From: Podospora bellae-mahoneyi
Lineage: Eukaryota; Ascomycota; Sordariomycetes; Sordariales; Podosporaceae
Assembly (NCBI RefSeq): GCF_035222275.1
Contig: NW_026946360.1
Span: 434,001-498,000, forward strand
Reading direction: 5' to 3'
DNA length: 64,000 nucleotides
Each line of letters opens with the position of its first letter. Within the stretch, counting starts at the first letter, position 1. The notes under the pieces were generated by a model. The model saw nothing but the letters and a program-made list of their open reading frames with translations. It made no database searches and was not told the origin of the DNA. Below are positions 36,568 through 49,537 of this stretch, one piece after another. The translations under genes and the position numbers were made by a program.

Positions 36568-36621
36568 ATGAGCTCGCCATCCCATGGCGCACTCGATTCT
36601 TCCCAGCGCTTACAGCTGTAG
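36568..36621 (+). other. uORF overlapping the NDT80-family start codon
   Basis: An ATG at 36568 opens a 17-codon frame that ends at TAG 36619-36621, beyond and out of frame with the main ATG at 36584. If the transcript includes it, scanning ribosomes would meet this ATG first and could bypass the main start, which would make the gene sensitive to translational control. Confidence 0.55.
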
Positions 36622-38131
36622 CAGTAGCACATCGAGCCCCTCGGGCATGGCACATGCCCCTCGGTCCACAACATTGCCACATCCAGGATCACACTTGGGT
36701 GCTGCGCGTGATATCTACGCGACAGGGACGCCCTCCTTCAACAGGCGCCAGCCAGATCACCACTTTATCCCGCGGTCCCCCTCCTTCCCTTCACGACGGC
36801 CTCACCTCTCGCCCACCAACAGCCCGGCCAGTTACGCCTCTCTCAAGATGGACTCTGGATTCGGGTCCAAGTCGCAGCAAAACATCCCGCCACTGGGAAG
36901 CTTGACACAACACGGCCATTTGTCATATGCTGACCAGAATTCGACTCCCATCAAGGTGGACATCAACGGCATCATCGACAAGGGCTTTTTCCTGGCCGAC
37001 AATGAGTGGACCTGCTATAGACGCAACTACTTCTCATGCATTTGCTCATTCTCTCTGTCGCCCGTGCTCCCGCATGCGGGCATCCAGTTCCAGCCAACGG
37101 GATCTACACAGGCGCACACAGTGTTCGGCTTCGCCATGTGTATTTCTGCGGTCGTGGCAGACAACGACAACCACTCCATTGAGCTCGTCCAGCACACGCC
37201 CAAGCGAGACAAAGGGCCAATCGCCAAACCAGAGAAAGTCCGGCTCTCAGCAAAGCCGCAGCAGGCTACACACCATCCACTCGCATTGTACGGGCCAGAC
37301 GGCGGCCTCGCATCCTCCAGGCCCTACGATCAAGGCTTTGGTGCTCCTCCGCAGAATTCGGCTCCCACTGAACACACATTTGAGCGTATTCAGTTCAAGC
37401 AGGCCACGGCCAACAACGGCAAGAGGAGGGCTGCACAGCAATACTATCACCTTATCGTGGAGCTGTGGGCAGATGTTGGGCAGCAGCAGGGCTCGGACTC
37501 GTACATTAAAGTTGCGCACAAAAAGTCTGCCAAGATGATCGTGCGTGGGCGCTCTCCTGGACACTACCAGCCCGAGAGGAGGGGAAGCACGAGCAGCGGG
37601 CCTGGAGGTTCTGGCGGCGGCAGTGTCGGTGGAGGCTTTCCGCCGGGACTGATGGGCCCCGGTGGTGAATATTCTACCGGATCCTCCATACTCCAGGGAG
37701 GGTATCCATCGTACGACCCTCGTTCTAATCCCTATGGCGGTACTCGACATCATCACGAGCTCACCATGGAGCCCATGATCTCGGCGGATGAGGTCAAGGC
37801 CATCGCCGAAACGAAGGCCTATCAATACTACCCTGCAACAATTTATGAGAGCGAACACGATCCGAGACATCACCAGCATCACCCAGTTGAACTCTTCACG
37901 CACTCGCGTCACGATGCCTCAGACAGCGGGACCAACAGCTCCATGAGTACAGGATTCGACCCAGCCAAGGTGAAGCCTGAGATGGAAGGGCTTCCAAGCA
38001 TCTTCTACCCACCACAGTCCTACTACGCCAACAACCGCTGCAGCCGGTTCGAAGGCAAGCCGAGCTCGGCTGGACATTACCCTACGCTCATTCCACCGCC
38101 TTCTTCCTCTTCAGCAATGAACATGACGTGA
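36584..38131 (+). CDS. vib-1: NDT80/PhoG-family transcription factor, VIB-1/XprG-like
   Basis: Sequence-specific nuclear transcription factor. One uninterrupted frame of 515 residues; the preceding in-frame stop lies at 36569-36571, so 36584 is the first possible start unless an upstream exon exists. The NDT80-type DNA-binding domain spans about residues 122-325: it starts near KVDINGIIDKGFFLADNEW and TCYRRNYFSC, continues with VFGFAMCISA and QQYYHLIVELWADVG, and ends in KVAHKKSAKMIVRGRSPGHY, the segment typical of the family. Ser/Pro-rich low-complexity sequence flanks it, with a Gly-rich stretch (about 340-360) and His-rich stretches after it. Family members control response to nutrient starvation, proteases, heterokaryon incompatibility and glucose signalling (VIB-1, XprG) or sexual development (FSD-1). 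I favour VIB-1/XprG from the RRGSTSSGPGG segment after the domain, but the paralogue call is not secure. It is the only clear protein gene in some 37 kb. Confidence 0.85.
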   Translation: MAHSILPSAYSCSSSTSSPSGMAHAPRSTTLPHPGSHLGAARDIYATGTPSFNRRQPDHHFIPRSPSFPSRRPHLSPTNSPASYASLKMDSGFGSKSQQNIPPLGSLTQHGHLSYADQNSTPIKVDINGIIDKGFFLADNEWTCYRRNYFSCICSFSLSPVLPHAGIQFQPTGSTQAHTVFGFAMCISAVVADNDNHSIELVQHTPKRDKGPIAKPEKVRLSAKPQQATHHPLALYGPDGGLASSRPYDQGFGAPPQNSAPTEHTFERIQFKQATANNGKRRAAQQYYHLIVELWADVGQQQGSDSYIKVAHKKSAKMIVRGRSPGHYQPERRGSTSSGPGGSGGGSVGGGFPPGLMGPGGEYSTGSSILQGGYPSYDPRSNPYGGTRHHHELTMEPMISADEVKAIAETKAYQYYPATIYESEHDPRHHQHHPVELFTHSRHDASDSGTNSSMSTGFDPAKVKPEMEGLPSIFYPPQSYYANNRCSRFEGKPSSAGHYPTLIPPPSSSSAMNMT

Positions 38132-41100
38132 TAGACACACGACGCCGTTCAGCTTGTACCTATTTGACGTAACGACACATTTTCTACCAACGGCTTGGGC
38201 GCTCCACGACTTTGAACGAGCCAGCGAGCGATGATCTACTCTTTACACAACAGCTTTGCAAAATCTCATGAACAATATAAACCAAAAAAGAAAAAAAAAC
38301 GTGGAAGAAAAGGTGGTTGAACAGGTGGTTAAACATCAAGAGCATTTTTCTATTCTTCCGGTTCTTGATCTCTCAGGCTGGAAAGCACAAAAGGTCTCTA
38401 GAGCTTATTGAGCCTGTCGGGAATAGGCACAAGGAAATCGGTTATCAAGAGCTGGACGGGCAAACTGGTTTCTACGGGGCATGGATTTCGGCTTTTCTAT
38501 CTTTGTTGTGCTTGGAAGTAATGGAGGGGTGGTTGCTACGCGGCACGGTGGTTTGAACAGCTTACCTGATGCTGGCCACAACACACGCCACACATCACAG
38601 ACACACACACACGCATGCGATATGGGTATGGGTACGGATACATACACGGGACTTGGGATCGGAAAGAACACCAAACGGTTGGGTTGTTACTGGGAGGAAT
38701 TTTCGTCGGCTTATTTGCTTCTACTTCTATTGATCTTTCCTGCTTTTCGGCTTAGGAAAGTTGTTTAAAAAGGGTTTTAGGTACAAGGGTCGGAACCACC
38801 AGGTCAGAGAGCATTGCAAGGATACCCGGGTGCATCGTCTTTAATTTCTGTTTTTGTCTTTTTTATTTGCCTTGTCAGATTTCACTAACCCAACCCACCA
38901 CACGTTGCGTTTCATTTACTTTACTTCTTGGACGTTGTTGCCTTTCAGCGATCATCGGTATGTGTTTGTCTTTGGCGGCGAGATATCGGCGCAGGGAGGT
39001 TGAACGACGGCCTGTGTCACCTACCAACAACACCTCAGCCGCGTCAGTCGGGTTCAAGGGAACAAGCCGAAACAGACTTTCTTGCAAGTGCTGCAGAATA
39101 GTGTCTGTACTGTCAGGGTGGCCATGAGGGAACCGCAAGGATGATTTTGGCCCAGGCCAGGCCGCCGAGAAATTCAGGACCTTTGCGATAGGAACAGGTA
39201 GATGGGGCAGACACAAGACCGACAGACGGGCAGCACTGAGCGTGGGCGATCAAAAACACGGCTCATACAACTCGGAACAGGGAATGAGGAAATGGTTGGA
39301 TGGGCGCAGGGGATAACCTTGCGAGGACTCAGATCACGAACGCCCCTAAATCCGTTCAAGGTTGTTGGTAGCTCCGGCTCTCGCTCGTCTGCAGGGATTT
39401 CCATTCTGGCGTGTTCATTTTGTTATTTCCACTCCCTTGCTTTTTTTCTAACATTCAATGTATTCATCTTTGTTCTGACTTCGTCAAACCAGCCTGTCAA
39501 GCTGATCTGTCTACCGTATTGGCCGCTTTGCCCTGTTCGCGCTTCTGGTTCATCCATCCAGTGTACCCAGCGCGTCAAAAATAACGGGCAGGACCCAGGT
39601 GCAAGATTGTCAACCGTGTAACACGAACACCTTCAGCCAAGCATGACTAGGACCTAACAAGAGCAAGGCCATTGTACGTTGGTGCGAGGCACAGGCGCAA
39701 CACCTCTCTAGTCCCCACGACAGAAGTTAGTGTGGCAGTCCATTTTCTCATCTAAAGTTACACAAGAAATCGAAGCTTGGTTGCACAAGGGACTCGAACA
39801 CCGAAGGATCGCCCCAGCAGCTGATTGCGGTTGGTTGGTTCTCCGCCAGAATCTGACGGCCGGTGACACGAGGCAGACGAGAAGCGCCATGGCCCTCAAC
39901 CTCTACCGCCAAACCTCGCACAAACTCTGTCTTGACCTCAAACACCTGGGGCTATCTAAATGCGACCCTGATATTATGGCTTCAGAGCATGCTGCATACT
40001 CCAGTGGGGGGGGGGGGGAGAGGGAATACACTTATCACGCAGCCTCGGAGGACCATTTCGAACAGATTGGGTCTGACTAATCTGCTCTGTTGGTTTTCGT
40101 GTCCCCTTGGTTTTGCCTGTCAGGAGATGCGGAAGGACCCGGTGGTTGCATCTGAGGAACATGCTGACCAGCGGTGATAAGGTGACCCCAAAAGGGCAAC
40201 GGCTTCACCAAAAGGCGGGGTACCTCCCATCATTATGCCTTCTGCTTCACCTATACCTTTAAGAGTTGAAAGGATCGCAAATCGAATACGTGGAGATTTG
40301 CTTTCTAGGTTGGCCTGAACTATACGACGCGGCCCCGGGATGCTTCGAGAGCTCCATGCTGCAGGTGGCTGGCTGCCCGGCTTGATCTGACGGCCGGAAG
40401 GCCGGGATGGCATCACACTCATCGCATCGCACTGGACTCGCGTTTTTAAATTCCCCACAGTGACGAGTTGCTCTGCCACGTTTCAAGTAGGTGATTCCAA
40501 TCGCTGCTGCAGTTGTATGGCTGTGTGCGTACCCGCAAGTCTGCCTCAACCTGTGTGGCCCGGCCATCTTTCTGCAGTTTCCATGGCCACCATGGGTGGA
40601 AGGACCTACTCTCGTCCTCGCGAATGTCTCTAGCTAGGTCCTCTGCTCTTTCCTATCTGCCTTCGTGTGAGGGTGGGTAAGCCGCAGCAAACAATCTCAT
40701 CACTATGCACGCCATGGAAATGCAACATGTCAAAAAAAACCGTACACCAATTTGAGCAAAAAAAGAGCGCTACAACCAGCAAGGAAAACCGCCAGATTCA
40801 TGACGCCCCCCACCATGCAGAACGACCCTGGGGAGGATGCCAGCTGATTGCCACACTTGTTGTTTTCACCTCCCCGGGCCATCATGTAACTGTATTACGA
40901 CACAGCACATTCTTCCAGCAGCATCTTGAACCACGGTCATATCGCCATTTTTCAAAATTCGGTGGGGACGGTCATTTGAGGTTGTGCAGCCCTGAACGCT
41001 TGGCTGTGTCGTGTCACCGCTTATCCGCTCATCTGCCGAAGAGGCCGGTCTGGGGCCGGTCCACCCTCCCTCCTACCTCAGGATGACTTGCATGAACCGA

Positions 41101-44100
41101 GCTCGAAGGGCCAGCAACACATTATGTCCGTCTCATAACCTGCTCAGATATTCTATGCCTCTTTTTGCTTCCTCTTAAGCTAACGGGCAGCAGTTTTAAC
41201 AACCCGTCCGCCAAGAGTCAGCACCCCATCCCCAAAGCAGCCGGCATGCCATCCGCGCACACCGGTCTGCTAGCTTTCGTCATTATTGGGTTGTTCACCA
41301 ACGAGAGAGCTTCATTTTTCGGTCCAGTCCCCCCCCCCCCGAAATCACACCCTGTGCCGATGCATCGCTGCCAATGCACTGCCTCGAACTCATATTGAGG
41401 ATAACCCCACCGAACCTTTCAGGCCGCGGAAGCCAGCCCCGTTGATTCGACAGAATCCCCAACTACAACACAACAAGTTGAGTCACAGATGTTCTGGCTG
41501 CGCAGAACCTTAGGCACCCTCCATGAGAAATCACTGGCAGCCTTGGTAGGAAGGGGAGTGGATGTCACCTGGTGACCAAAGGCGCGGCGCAGTGTTAGCA
41601 ACTCAACCTGGCCGGAGGTCCCTCGTTCGGCTGCTCCGTGCAGAACACTGTCATAAGAAATCAAGCAGCGAAAGATCAAGGAAGGCTTCGGAGACTGGAG
41701 GTCAAAAGCGCAGGCGCTAGTGGGAGCCATAGAGGTTCTTGGCTCTTCATAGCGTATGGTGGTGGTGCCAGAACCCTGCAAGTGCGCCATGGCAAGCGTA
41801 TGGGGGTCTGTGTTTCCACTGCCGGCGATCTGTCACTTTACACGGCACCGAAGGCACTTCTCCAACTGGGGGACAACCGCTGGGACTCCCCGCACCTTTG
41901 GTACACCCCAACTCGACCCGAGAGAGCGGTAGAGGGGCTTGAGCCCCCCCGCAATGGGAGCGCCATTGGGAACACAACAGGACGGACAGCGCAGTAGCGT
42001 AGTGCCCAGGGCCATTTGCGCTATCCGCAACGCAAGGGCAGATGGTTGGGAACACCGTTTCTTGGTTCTTCTCATGTGGCTCTATCCATTTGATTCCCAC
42101 TGCTGAAACTCCGAGAGCATTCGGCGAAATATAAACCAGGCACAAGGCGAAGGTTGGCGATTGGTAAGAGACGATCAGGGAAAGCCCGAAGCCGATCTCC
42201 GTTCCGCGTCAGCACGTGTGGACAACTCCGTAGTTTCGGGCGCGAACGGAGCAAACCTCGGGGTTGTTGTGCGGCGCAGTCACCCAGCTTGCACTAGAAC
42301 GGGCCGGACCAACAGCATCGTCAGGCCTCAACCACTGAACCAACACCAGAGGCCAAGCAAGGTAGGGGCAAGCTCACTGGAAGCGTCTGTTGTCTAAATA
42401 AGGTTTCGGGGCTAAGTCGCCTAAAACCACAAGGATCACCATCATCCTGGGGGCTGCCCCCACCGTGCCCGCTTGTGTCCAGGGCTTGACCTGTTGCCAA
42501 GGCGCGCTGCTTCTGCTCGTCCCGCCCTTGGTGTCGTCGCACAAACCTCTGAACAGCAACACACGAAGTCGGGCCTGCCGCCATGCACAAGGCTCACGAA
42601 CCAATTTTGAAGAGTTGGGACACGCTTGTCTTCTGGGTGGGGCAGGAGATATCGTGCCATGAAGAAAGAGACAGAAACCGGGCTAAATCTGTTTCCCTAG
42701 CACACCCCCCTGAATACAAGATACGAGATCTCCGGAACTAGCTCCGAAAGTTTTGAGCTGGACGCACCGGGGCTTGAAAGTAATCAACGAACTGTTTTCG
42801 ACTAGAAGGCCGATAACGGCAGCTAGAGAGTGCAAGACATTGACATATGGCTGACGCTGAGTCTCGATCCCGACAAACCATTACGCCTTGTACCTCCATC
42901 TCTTGGACCTGGTTTTGCCAGATAGGAGTGGTACTGCACCACCAAACTCAACACCATCACGCTACCACAGCATTATGCTGGTGCAACGCGGCTGCCGTTG
43001 CGGCCCGTGTTTTTGTTGCTGCAGCGTCCTTTCAGAAAGTAATCATTGTTGGATGTTGTTTCACCTCGGTCTAACGACCTTGCCGGACCGTCCCGCTGCC
43101 GTCAAGTGATGACTGGTCTTGTCTTGGCCGATACTATTTTCTTCTGACCGCCTCTTGACTTTTTTCACGTTTGCTATATGCCTCTGCTCTTGTCGGTGCG
43201 GCCTTCGCCGGGGGGTCTGCGACGAACCCCTGCAGCCAGCCGCCATCTCCGATCCGTTTTGCGGGAAGGCTTCGGTCCCGGAGTTCCATCTCCGAGAGCG
43301 ATGGGCGAAATCCCGCTGTCATCCCAACAGCATATTCCAGTCAGCTGCAACTGCCGCTGCCGGTGTAAAAATCACGGCGAGGTCAGCCTTGTCCTGCATC
43401 TGTTTCATTTATATCTTCTTATCAGCCGTGGCTGGTGATGAATGATGTTCCATTGTAAGTAAAGCCACCATCTTCTCGGGCGGTCTTTTAGCGGAACAAG
43501 CCGACAGAACCAATCTGCGTGCATGCTGCGGTGAAGAATCTTACAGCCTCAAACATTGGGGGGCGGGGTGGGAGCTACTTGCGTGATGCAACGGGCTTTC
43601 GGCATATCCATCTGGTGACTGGGTGAGGTTGGAGTTTGGTAATCGACAAAGACCGGGGGATTGGGGCTTCCCGTGGTTGGCGCTGGCTGGCTACCGGGAA
43701 TGAAGGTGTATGTACCACAAGCGTTAGGCTGACCGCTTGTTTGGTGGGATATTTGCTCGTCTTTGGGTTGACATTCGGCGGGATTAAAAAAGGGCTGGTG
43801 GGAAATATTTAGGCGAGTTTATTGTCTGGCAGGTGCTGTTGGTGGAATCGCGCCAGAGAACGGGAACTGTTGCTGGGACTAACAGCTTTTTGCACTGAGA
43901 CTTGGTTGCAGTAAGCTTGGGTCACACAGCAGATACAACTTCACCTAAGTTTGTAGGGCTGAGATGTGTGCGTGTAGGCCGTTTGGTAAAAGTGACTTGT
44001 ATATATGTATGCATGCCTGTCGATCGTCAAAAATGACAGAAAAGACATGAAACGCTGGGGTTGTTGTAGGTGTGTGGTTGGTTGGATTGTGCGGTCCATT

Positions 44101-45250
44101 CAGAAGGCGAAATGAGAGGGAGGGGGTGGGGATACACGAGTGGCTGTATTGGCTGGATTTATTCGCGAGGCTGTATATGCCCCGGTGGATGGACCTTTAC
44201 AATTGGACCTACCTATCACTGGCGAAGAGCCGCATGAAAAGAGGGGGCTGTGCTTGAGGGCGACGGTGGAAGGCGACATATACGACGGCGAGAAGCATAG
44301 ATTAATCGCCCACCATTCATGAAGCCTCCCTCAGCCTTGTGAGGTTATCCTTCGGCCATTTTTATGCTTGAGAAATGGACCTTGCGCCTCTTACTCCGGA
44401 GGGCGGGGGTTGAGTTTACTCCGGAGTCCGGTTGCAGGTTTGTGGCTGGAGCTGGCGTGTGGAGCGTGAGTGATGTCTTCTGAAAGAACCTGGAAAGGCC
44501 AAAGGGAGCTGAGCGGATTTCGGGCAGTTAGGTCCATGGGGGTGAGCAGTGACGTTGGTGGCTACAAGGTTCACGGAGATGGGGTGGTATTGGTGGTGTT
44601 GGTAGTTTTCTTTTCGGTGTGTGGAGGGCCTGCGCACGGGTGGTCATGCGGAAGGGAATTGTCATTGCCGTGGGTCGGTGATGGAGGTGCGGGTTAGAAT
44701 GTGTCGAAGTGTATTCGCCGATTTCCTGATTGGGAGCTGTGGATGAGTATGCAACACAGGTCCTGAGCATCGAGCTTGGCCATGACGAGCTGAGGGTGAG
44801 AGAAATTCTCGCCGGTCTGGATTTCCACCATCGTCTGGGGTGGGGTGAGAGCAGCGGAAACCGTTTTTCTGTTTGGAAGTGTGGTTGTGGATTCCATACT
44901 GTTTACCCATACTGTCAAGACGAGACCATTCCCTTTCTAGCTTAGAGCTGGGGAAAAGTTGTCTTTGTACCTCTAACTGGGCGGAACGTACCCTCTTGTT
45001 TCACCCATGTATCTTTTTTCTTTTCGTTTTAAGTGGGTGTGGAAGAACGAAAAAAAATGCAGTGTCTTGGTTTTTGAGATTTGGGCATGCAAGCCCACGA
45101 TCTCTGACTGGTTAGCACAGGGTCTTCGAGAGCGAGACATGCATGGGATTGGAAAGAGTATCCTGTTGTTCCTTTCTTCTTCAGCGCTTTCTGACGCACA
45201 CGTGGATGAGGGAAAACGGGATTTTCAGCTGGGGCCGTCAATGTGAGTCT
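38132..45250. other. Gene-poor region downstream of the NDT80-family gene
   Basis: About 7.1 kb without a recognisable gene on either strand. The first few hundred bases are probably the 3' untranslated region of the NDT80-family gene. Homopolymers include G13 at 40,006-40,018 and C12 at 41,329-41,340. Open frames over 100 codons (for example 39730-40080 and 41419-41790) carry no family motifs and have overlapping frames of similar length on the opposite strand. Confidence 0.5.
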
Positions 45251-48200
45251 ATCATTGCTCTTTTAGAAGGGTACCGGTGAGGTTATTAACAACTGGTTTG
45301 ATAGTACCGGTGAGAAAATAACCTAATAAGATATCTGTAGTTTTCTTTTCGGGTCCTAGCTATCTATTCTACTTAATTTAATGGAAGATACCGCTGTTAT
45401 CAGCATAGTGAGAATATACCCATTCATAATAACGCAGTAGAAGCCGATAGTGTTCGGACCTCAGAAAGTATAATAAGAGCATACCCTAAGAGGCAGAGCA
45501 ATCCCGCGCAACATCCGGGGTAAAGTTGTCAAATGGTGTGGGGGTCAGATGATGACCGATAGGGCAATCCCGACCATCGCTCCAATCAAATATCGCGGCC
45601 TTGGTTCAGTGATAAATAATCGTTTGCGTCAAGTCCGAAAAGTGATTTTTGAAGATGACCATGCTGTCAGTCAGTGAAATGGTGAGTCAAAGTCAGCATC
45701 TGCCCGATATTGACAGCTCCAATTTCTTGACCGTTAACAAACATCCAGCAGCCATCCCGACAAGGGTCACGTCCAAACAGTCGGGTACCAGCTTATTTCT
45801 CGACCGAGATCGTTTCCGGGCCCGGAAGCAGCCGTTTCGGAGAAGGCCAGCGTCAGATTCTCTGGCAGTTTGGGTGGCGCTTTTCAGTTTTCGGGAAGGC
45901 CGGGGTGCCGCTAAGCCCTAAAATGTGATTGACCCCAGGGAGTTTGGATTGGGGGGTTCTTGGGATCTTGGCTGCTGCTTATCAGGGTATGTAGGATTGG
46001 CAACGACCAACAAACGTGGGAATAGTAACACAAAGCTCACCACTCGGCCGTATTAGATTGATGCGGTAGGGTTTGCTTAATGTTGGACGGCGGTCAGTCA
46101 GTTGAGCCGAGGGTGCATGGTGGAGACGACGGTTTTGCCCCTGACTACGCGGTTGCCACGATGTTTACTTCCTGCAGGGGAAAATCGAGTTTGATAGAGT
46201 TTTTCCACTTTCCAATCTGAAGATGATATGTGATTGATTCAGACTATCTCTTGGTATCCGTTGTGCTTCGGGTTTGTCCTGCTGTGTACACACACTTCCG
46301 CCAGGATATGAATAGGGTAGAATGCAATAGGGGGGCGTGTTTACATTGCACAAATAGGGCTAGCCAGACTGACTACCGCGGCAGTAGGTTTCACACGGAG
46401 ACTAAGCGCGTTGTCACTTTTAATAGCATAGCTTGGTGTTACAGTACCATTGCGTCTCGTACCTCGTGTCGAGTCATATAGGAATATGTTGGTTGCCATT
46501 ATAAGCTGAAAGACTCTCGAGTCAGGGGTATAGGTATGGTGTTGTGAAGAAACCGGGTGACAATAGTCACAGGATCATCTCGGGAATGTGTCATGAAACT
46601 GCGCATGAAAATTGTACTATAGATAGGTTTCCTGGTTGTTAAGATCAGGATAGCCGTGGCTGAACGAGGCAATCGTAGATCTCGGCCAGGTTAACCAACA
46701 ACTTTGACAGTGTTTCAGAGCATCCTTGAGAAGTTCTTGGGCGTGACTGCGGAGTACTGAGAATGAATATCTCTTCACCAAGAGTGGCAACACGAATCCG
46801 CGCATGTTTGATGCCAGGAAAACAGTAGCCAGTCTTACAGCGGGAGGAGCAGAAACCGACGTAAGACTCCTCTAAGAAGGTGTGAATACGGCACACAAGC
46901 TCAATTGAAGCATTACCGGTGCTATTATTTGGGGATCCCATTATTTGTGACAGACATGCAAGCATGGCATCGAAGGAATGAGGCTTCTCATTAGGGACCC
47001 AATTCTTCTCTTAGCTCCCTGACAAACAACAAGGATAGTGTAGCACAATCTTAGACACTGTCACTTCAATCTCTCGGTAGACGCGTCAAAGTTGGCTATA
47101 CCATGAGTAGTCACTGGGAATTGTGACACCCATGTTCTCTCTGGATTATGATCAGCACGACGAGCGAATGATAGCTAGTCTTGGGGGTACTGGTGTAACT
47201 GGTGCTTTTGTCGTTGGTGATGGCAGCCAGCCACAGACAGGCTCTTGTGTCACTCGATTATCACCTAACCTTGGGAATAGTCGGTGATAACATGGTAAGA
47301 CAGGCACCTTAATCATGTGATATACATTCAGCTGAGCTCTGAAGTAAATCGCGTACAGGTTTACCCGTGATCCCGACACTTTGATGGTTCGTCTACCGAC
47401 CGAAAGTTTCACGCTGCCCCCCTAGGCGCGTAAAGTTATATAAAGAATGAACAAGAGTGTCATATACAAGTTTTAAGACCTTAAAAAAGACTGGATATCT
47501 GATAAAAGAGCTCCAAGAAGTTCAAAGTGTCCTCGTCAGGATAATTTATACTGCACTGCGTAATAGTCGTAAATGTATAGATATCGACTAGTTAGAACAA
47601 GATTAGAGTAAAAGACGTCGAGTTCTGGGTTTCCAATATCCCTTTCATTCTCATTCTTTCTGTATGGTACGTTGGTAGGCTTTCATGTTACCTCTTGTAG
47701 CAGGGCTGCCACGAGTAATTAAGACCAAGAATTATTCTTTCACCGTTCGGTGAAGGGGAAGATGAGCTTCTCTACCATATACCCTGCCACACGAAACTGA
47801 AGACTACGGGCCCAGCTGTTTGTGAGTGTAATGAGCCATCTCGCAGTTATTATGAAGCACCCGATTAAGGCATTCAGATATGTTCATCGACCTATTCCAA
47901 GTGTGTCCCTTAAAGGCTATCTTGAGCAGTTCTGAAATATTCTTTCGGCGACGTTACAAATCAGGCAAATCCAGTTTGCCTACTCTGATCAAGAGCTTAT
48001 TGACAATTCAAGAAATGTCTAGGCTATATAGTTGCAAAAGGTTGACTTCGGCTGACATCAAGGTTAGGTAAATTTGGTGTCAGGGTCAAATCTCCAAACC
48101 CACAGGCAGCAGTTTAGCGCTAGCATCCTAGTTCGAAGCAAAATATCGTAAAATGCTTTGTATGAGGGGGCAGTCTACCTTGAAAAGAGACTTCATACTT

Positions 48201-49138
48201 GATGAACTGTCGCAGCAATGAGGGAGACTGATTGGGATGACGTTGCCAGATCTTCTGGTGGCTGGGGATCACCGTAGCATCATGAGTTGCCAGCAACTGG
48301 GTGAAAACGACAGTTTCAAGCCATGATCCAGAGTCATCTTTATATACTGCTATTTACTGAGAGGGTTGTTCGTGTGTCTTTGACAATGGGTAGGACCATG
48401 GTCAAGCTTGTTTTGTGTTCCGGATATTCCATTCTTCTTACCTTGATGCTTTCATCGTACTACTTACCACCACGCAAAACAGGTTCCATGTTCATCATCA
48501 AAACACCGGCATGCAGTATGGCTAGAGGAAGACTAACTCTAGCCTTGGAGAACCGTTTCTAACTCTTCGTCCTCCAGCTAAGTCGAAGGAAACATAAAGT
48601 ATGATTACTTTTTGCTCTTACACGTGGCTGATCGGGGTTCGCCTAGTCTGGCAAAAGTCATGTATGCAAGATCAGTATTGATCGGTGAAGAAGGAAGCAT
48701 GAACATAACTTCATTGAGTAGAAGCGGACTTTGTTATATACACGAGGAAATGCCACTACCTTACACTGGCATTATTAAGCTTCCTTACCACGACTATCCT
48801 GTAACCCTCAATTCACACTGCACCCATGACTCCTTGACAATGGCGGCAAGACGTCAAAGTTTACCAGGAAGCAGCAAGATTCTCTTGTTGAAGCTGGCTT
48901 TCTAAGCTTTAGCGTTGCGTATTTGCATTCTCTATGCTCATAGACTGAGGGAAGCTGCGGCTGCTGGGGCGACAGCAGGCATGCTGTCTGTTGTTGAAGC
49001 TGGTATATATTCGATAATGGTGATATGAATGCACATACTATGGTAAATTACAACTGTCAGATGTTAAAAGTCGTTGGCAAAGCAGTGCAGTGTCAATATA
49101 ATCTCTAGGACCGGCAGCAGTTCCAACCACAACTAATA
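45251..49138. other. AT-richer island with decayed coding traces
   Basis: This 3.9 kb stretch is visibly AT-richer than its flanks. Near its left edge GTACCGGTGAG occurs as a direct repeat (45,271-45,281 and 45,304-45,314), with GGTTATT and AATAACC facing each other across it. The central part contains short protein-like open stretches on both strands, one of which is listed separately. I cannot name a family. Decay by repeat-induced point mutation is a possible cause but is not shown. Confidence 0.4.
46645..47100 (-). pseudogene. Possible decayed coding sequence of unknown family
   Basis: One minus-strand frame stays protein-like over about 450 nt but is interrupted, with its longest open part at 46965-46645 (106 codons). 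That part has balanced composition with several cysteines (for example GFCSSRCKTGYCFP) and a helical tail (SKLLVNLAEIYDCLVQ). I do not recognise the family. It may be the remnant of a real gene or simply a chance frame in AT-rich DNA. Confidence 0.25.
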
Positions 49139-49228
49139 GGTCCGCTGGCGTAATGGCAGCGCGTCTGACTACGATTCTTCAAGATTCAAGTAATCAGGAG
49201 GTTCCAGGTTCGACCCCTGGGCGGATCG
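49139..49228 (+). tRNA. tRNA-Arg (ACG) with an 18-nt intron
   Basis: The cloverleaf has acceptor GGTCCGC/GCGGATC (one G-T pair), D-stem GCGT/GCGC, anticodon stem TCTGA/TCAGG with loop CTACGAA (anticodon ACG), T-arm CCAGG-TTCGACC-CCTGG and discriminator G. The intron at 49175-49192 follows position 37. The first TTTT is about 30 nt downstream, so the terminator is weaker than for the other tRNAs here. Confidence 0.93.
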
Positions 49229-49537
49229 TTAAAAACAACTTCAAGTTCTAGGTTATCATTTTGGCTTTTTACAACTATTTTTCCTCTGTGGAGGTGGATA
49301 TCAAGCACTCAGGGGTAACCCCAGAATCTCTTGTGCTTGTCTATTCAGTCTAATGAGTTCACTATTCTTAATAACTGAACAGAAATACTTATATCTAGTT
49401 AAATTTTAAGGCTTTCTATAAATAAAGAGAGAGAGAATAATACAGTGTTTATAGTAGAATAGTGATGCTGTACTTTTGCTGCAAATGCCGCAAAAGTCGC
49501 CGCTATAGCAGGAGTGGAGGGAAAAAAACACCCAAAA
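49229..49537. other. AT-rich spacer between tRNA-Arg and 5S rRNA
   Basis: About 300 nt, very AT-rich around 49,340-49,450, including GAGAGAGAG. The T-run complementary to A7 at 49,522-49,528 is the likely Pol III terminator of the minus-strand 5S gene. Confidence 0.5.

Noticed and set aside
38597-38613. Short CA-repeat considered as a CRISPR-like or satellite array
   Set aside because: Only a simple dinucleotide run; no spaced repeats anywhere in the window resemble a CRISPR array.
39770-39875. tRNA-like stretch on minus with a GTTCGAGTCCC box
   Set aside because: The T-stem does not pair and no cloverleaf can be drawn, so the B-box match looks accidental.
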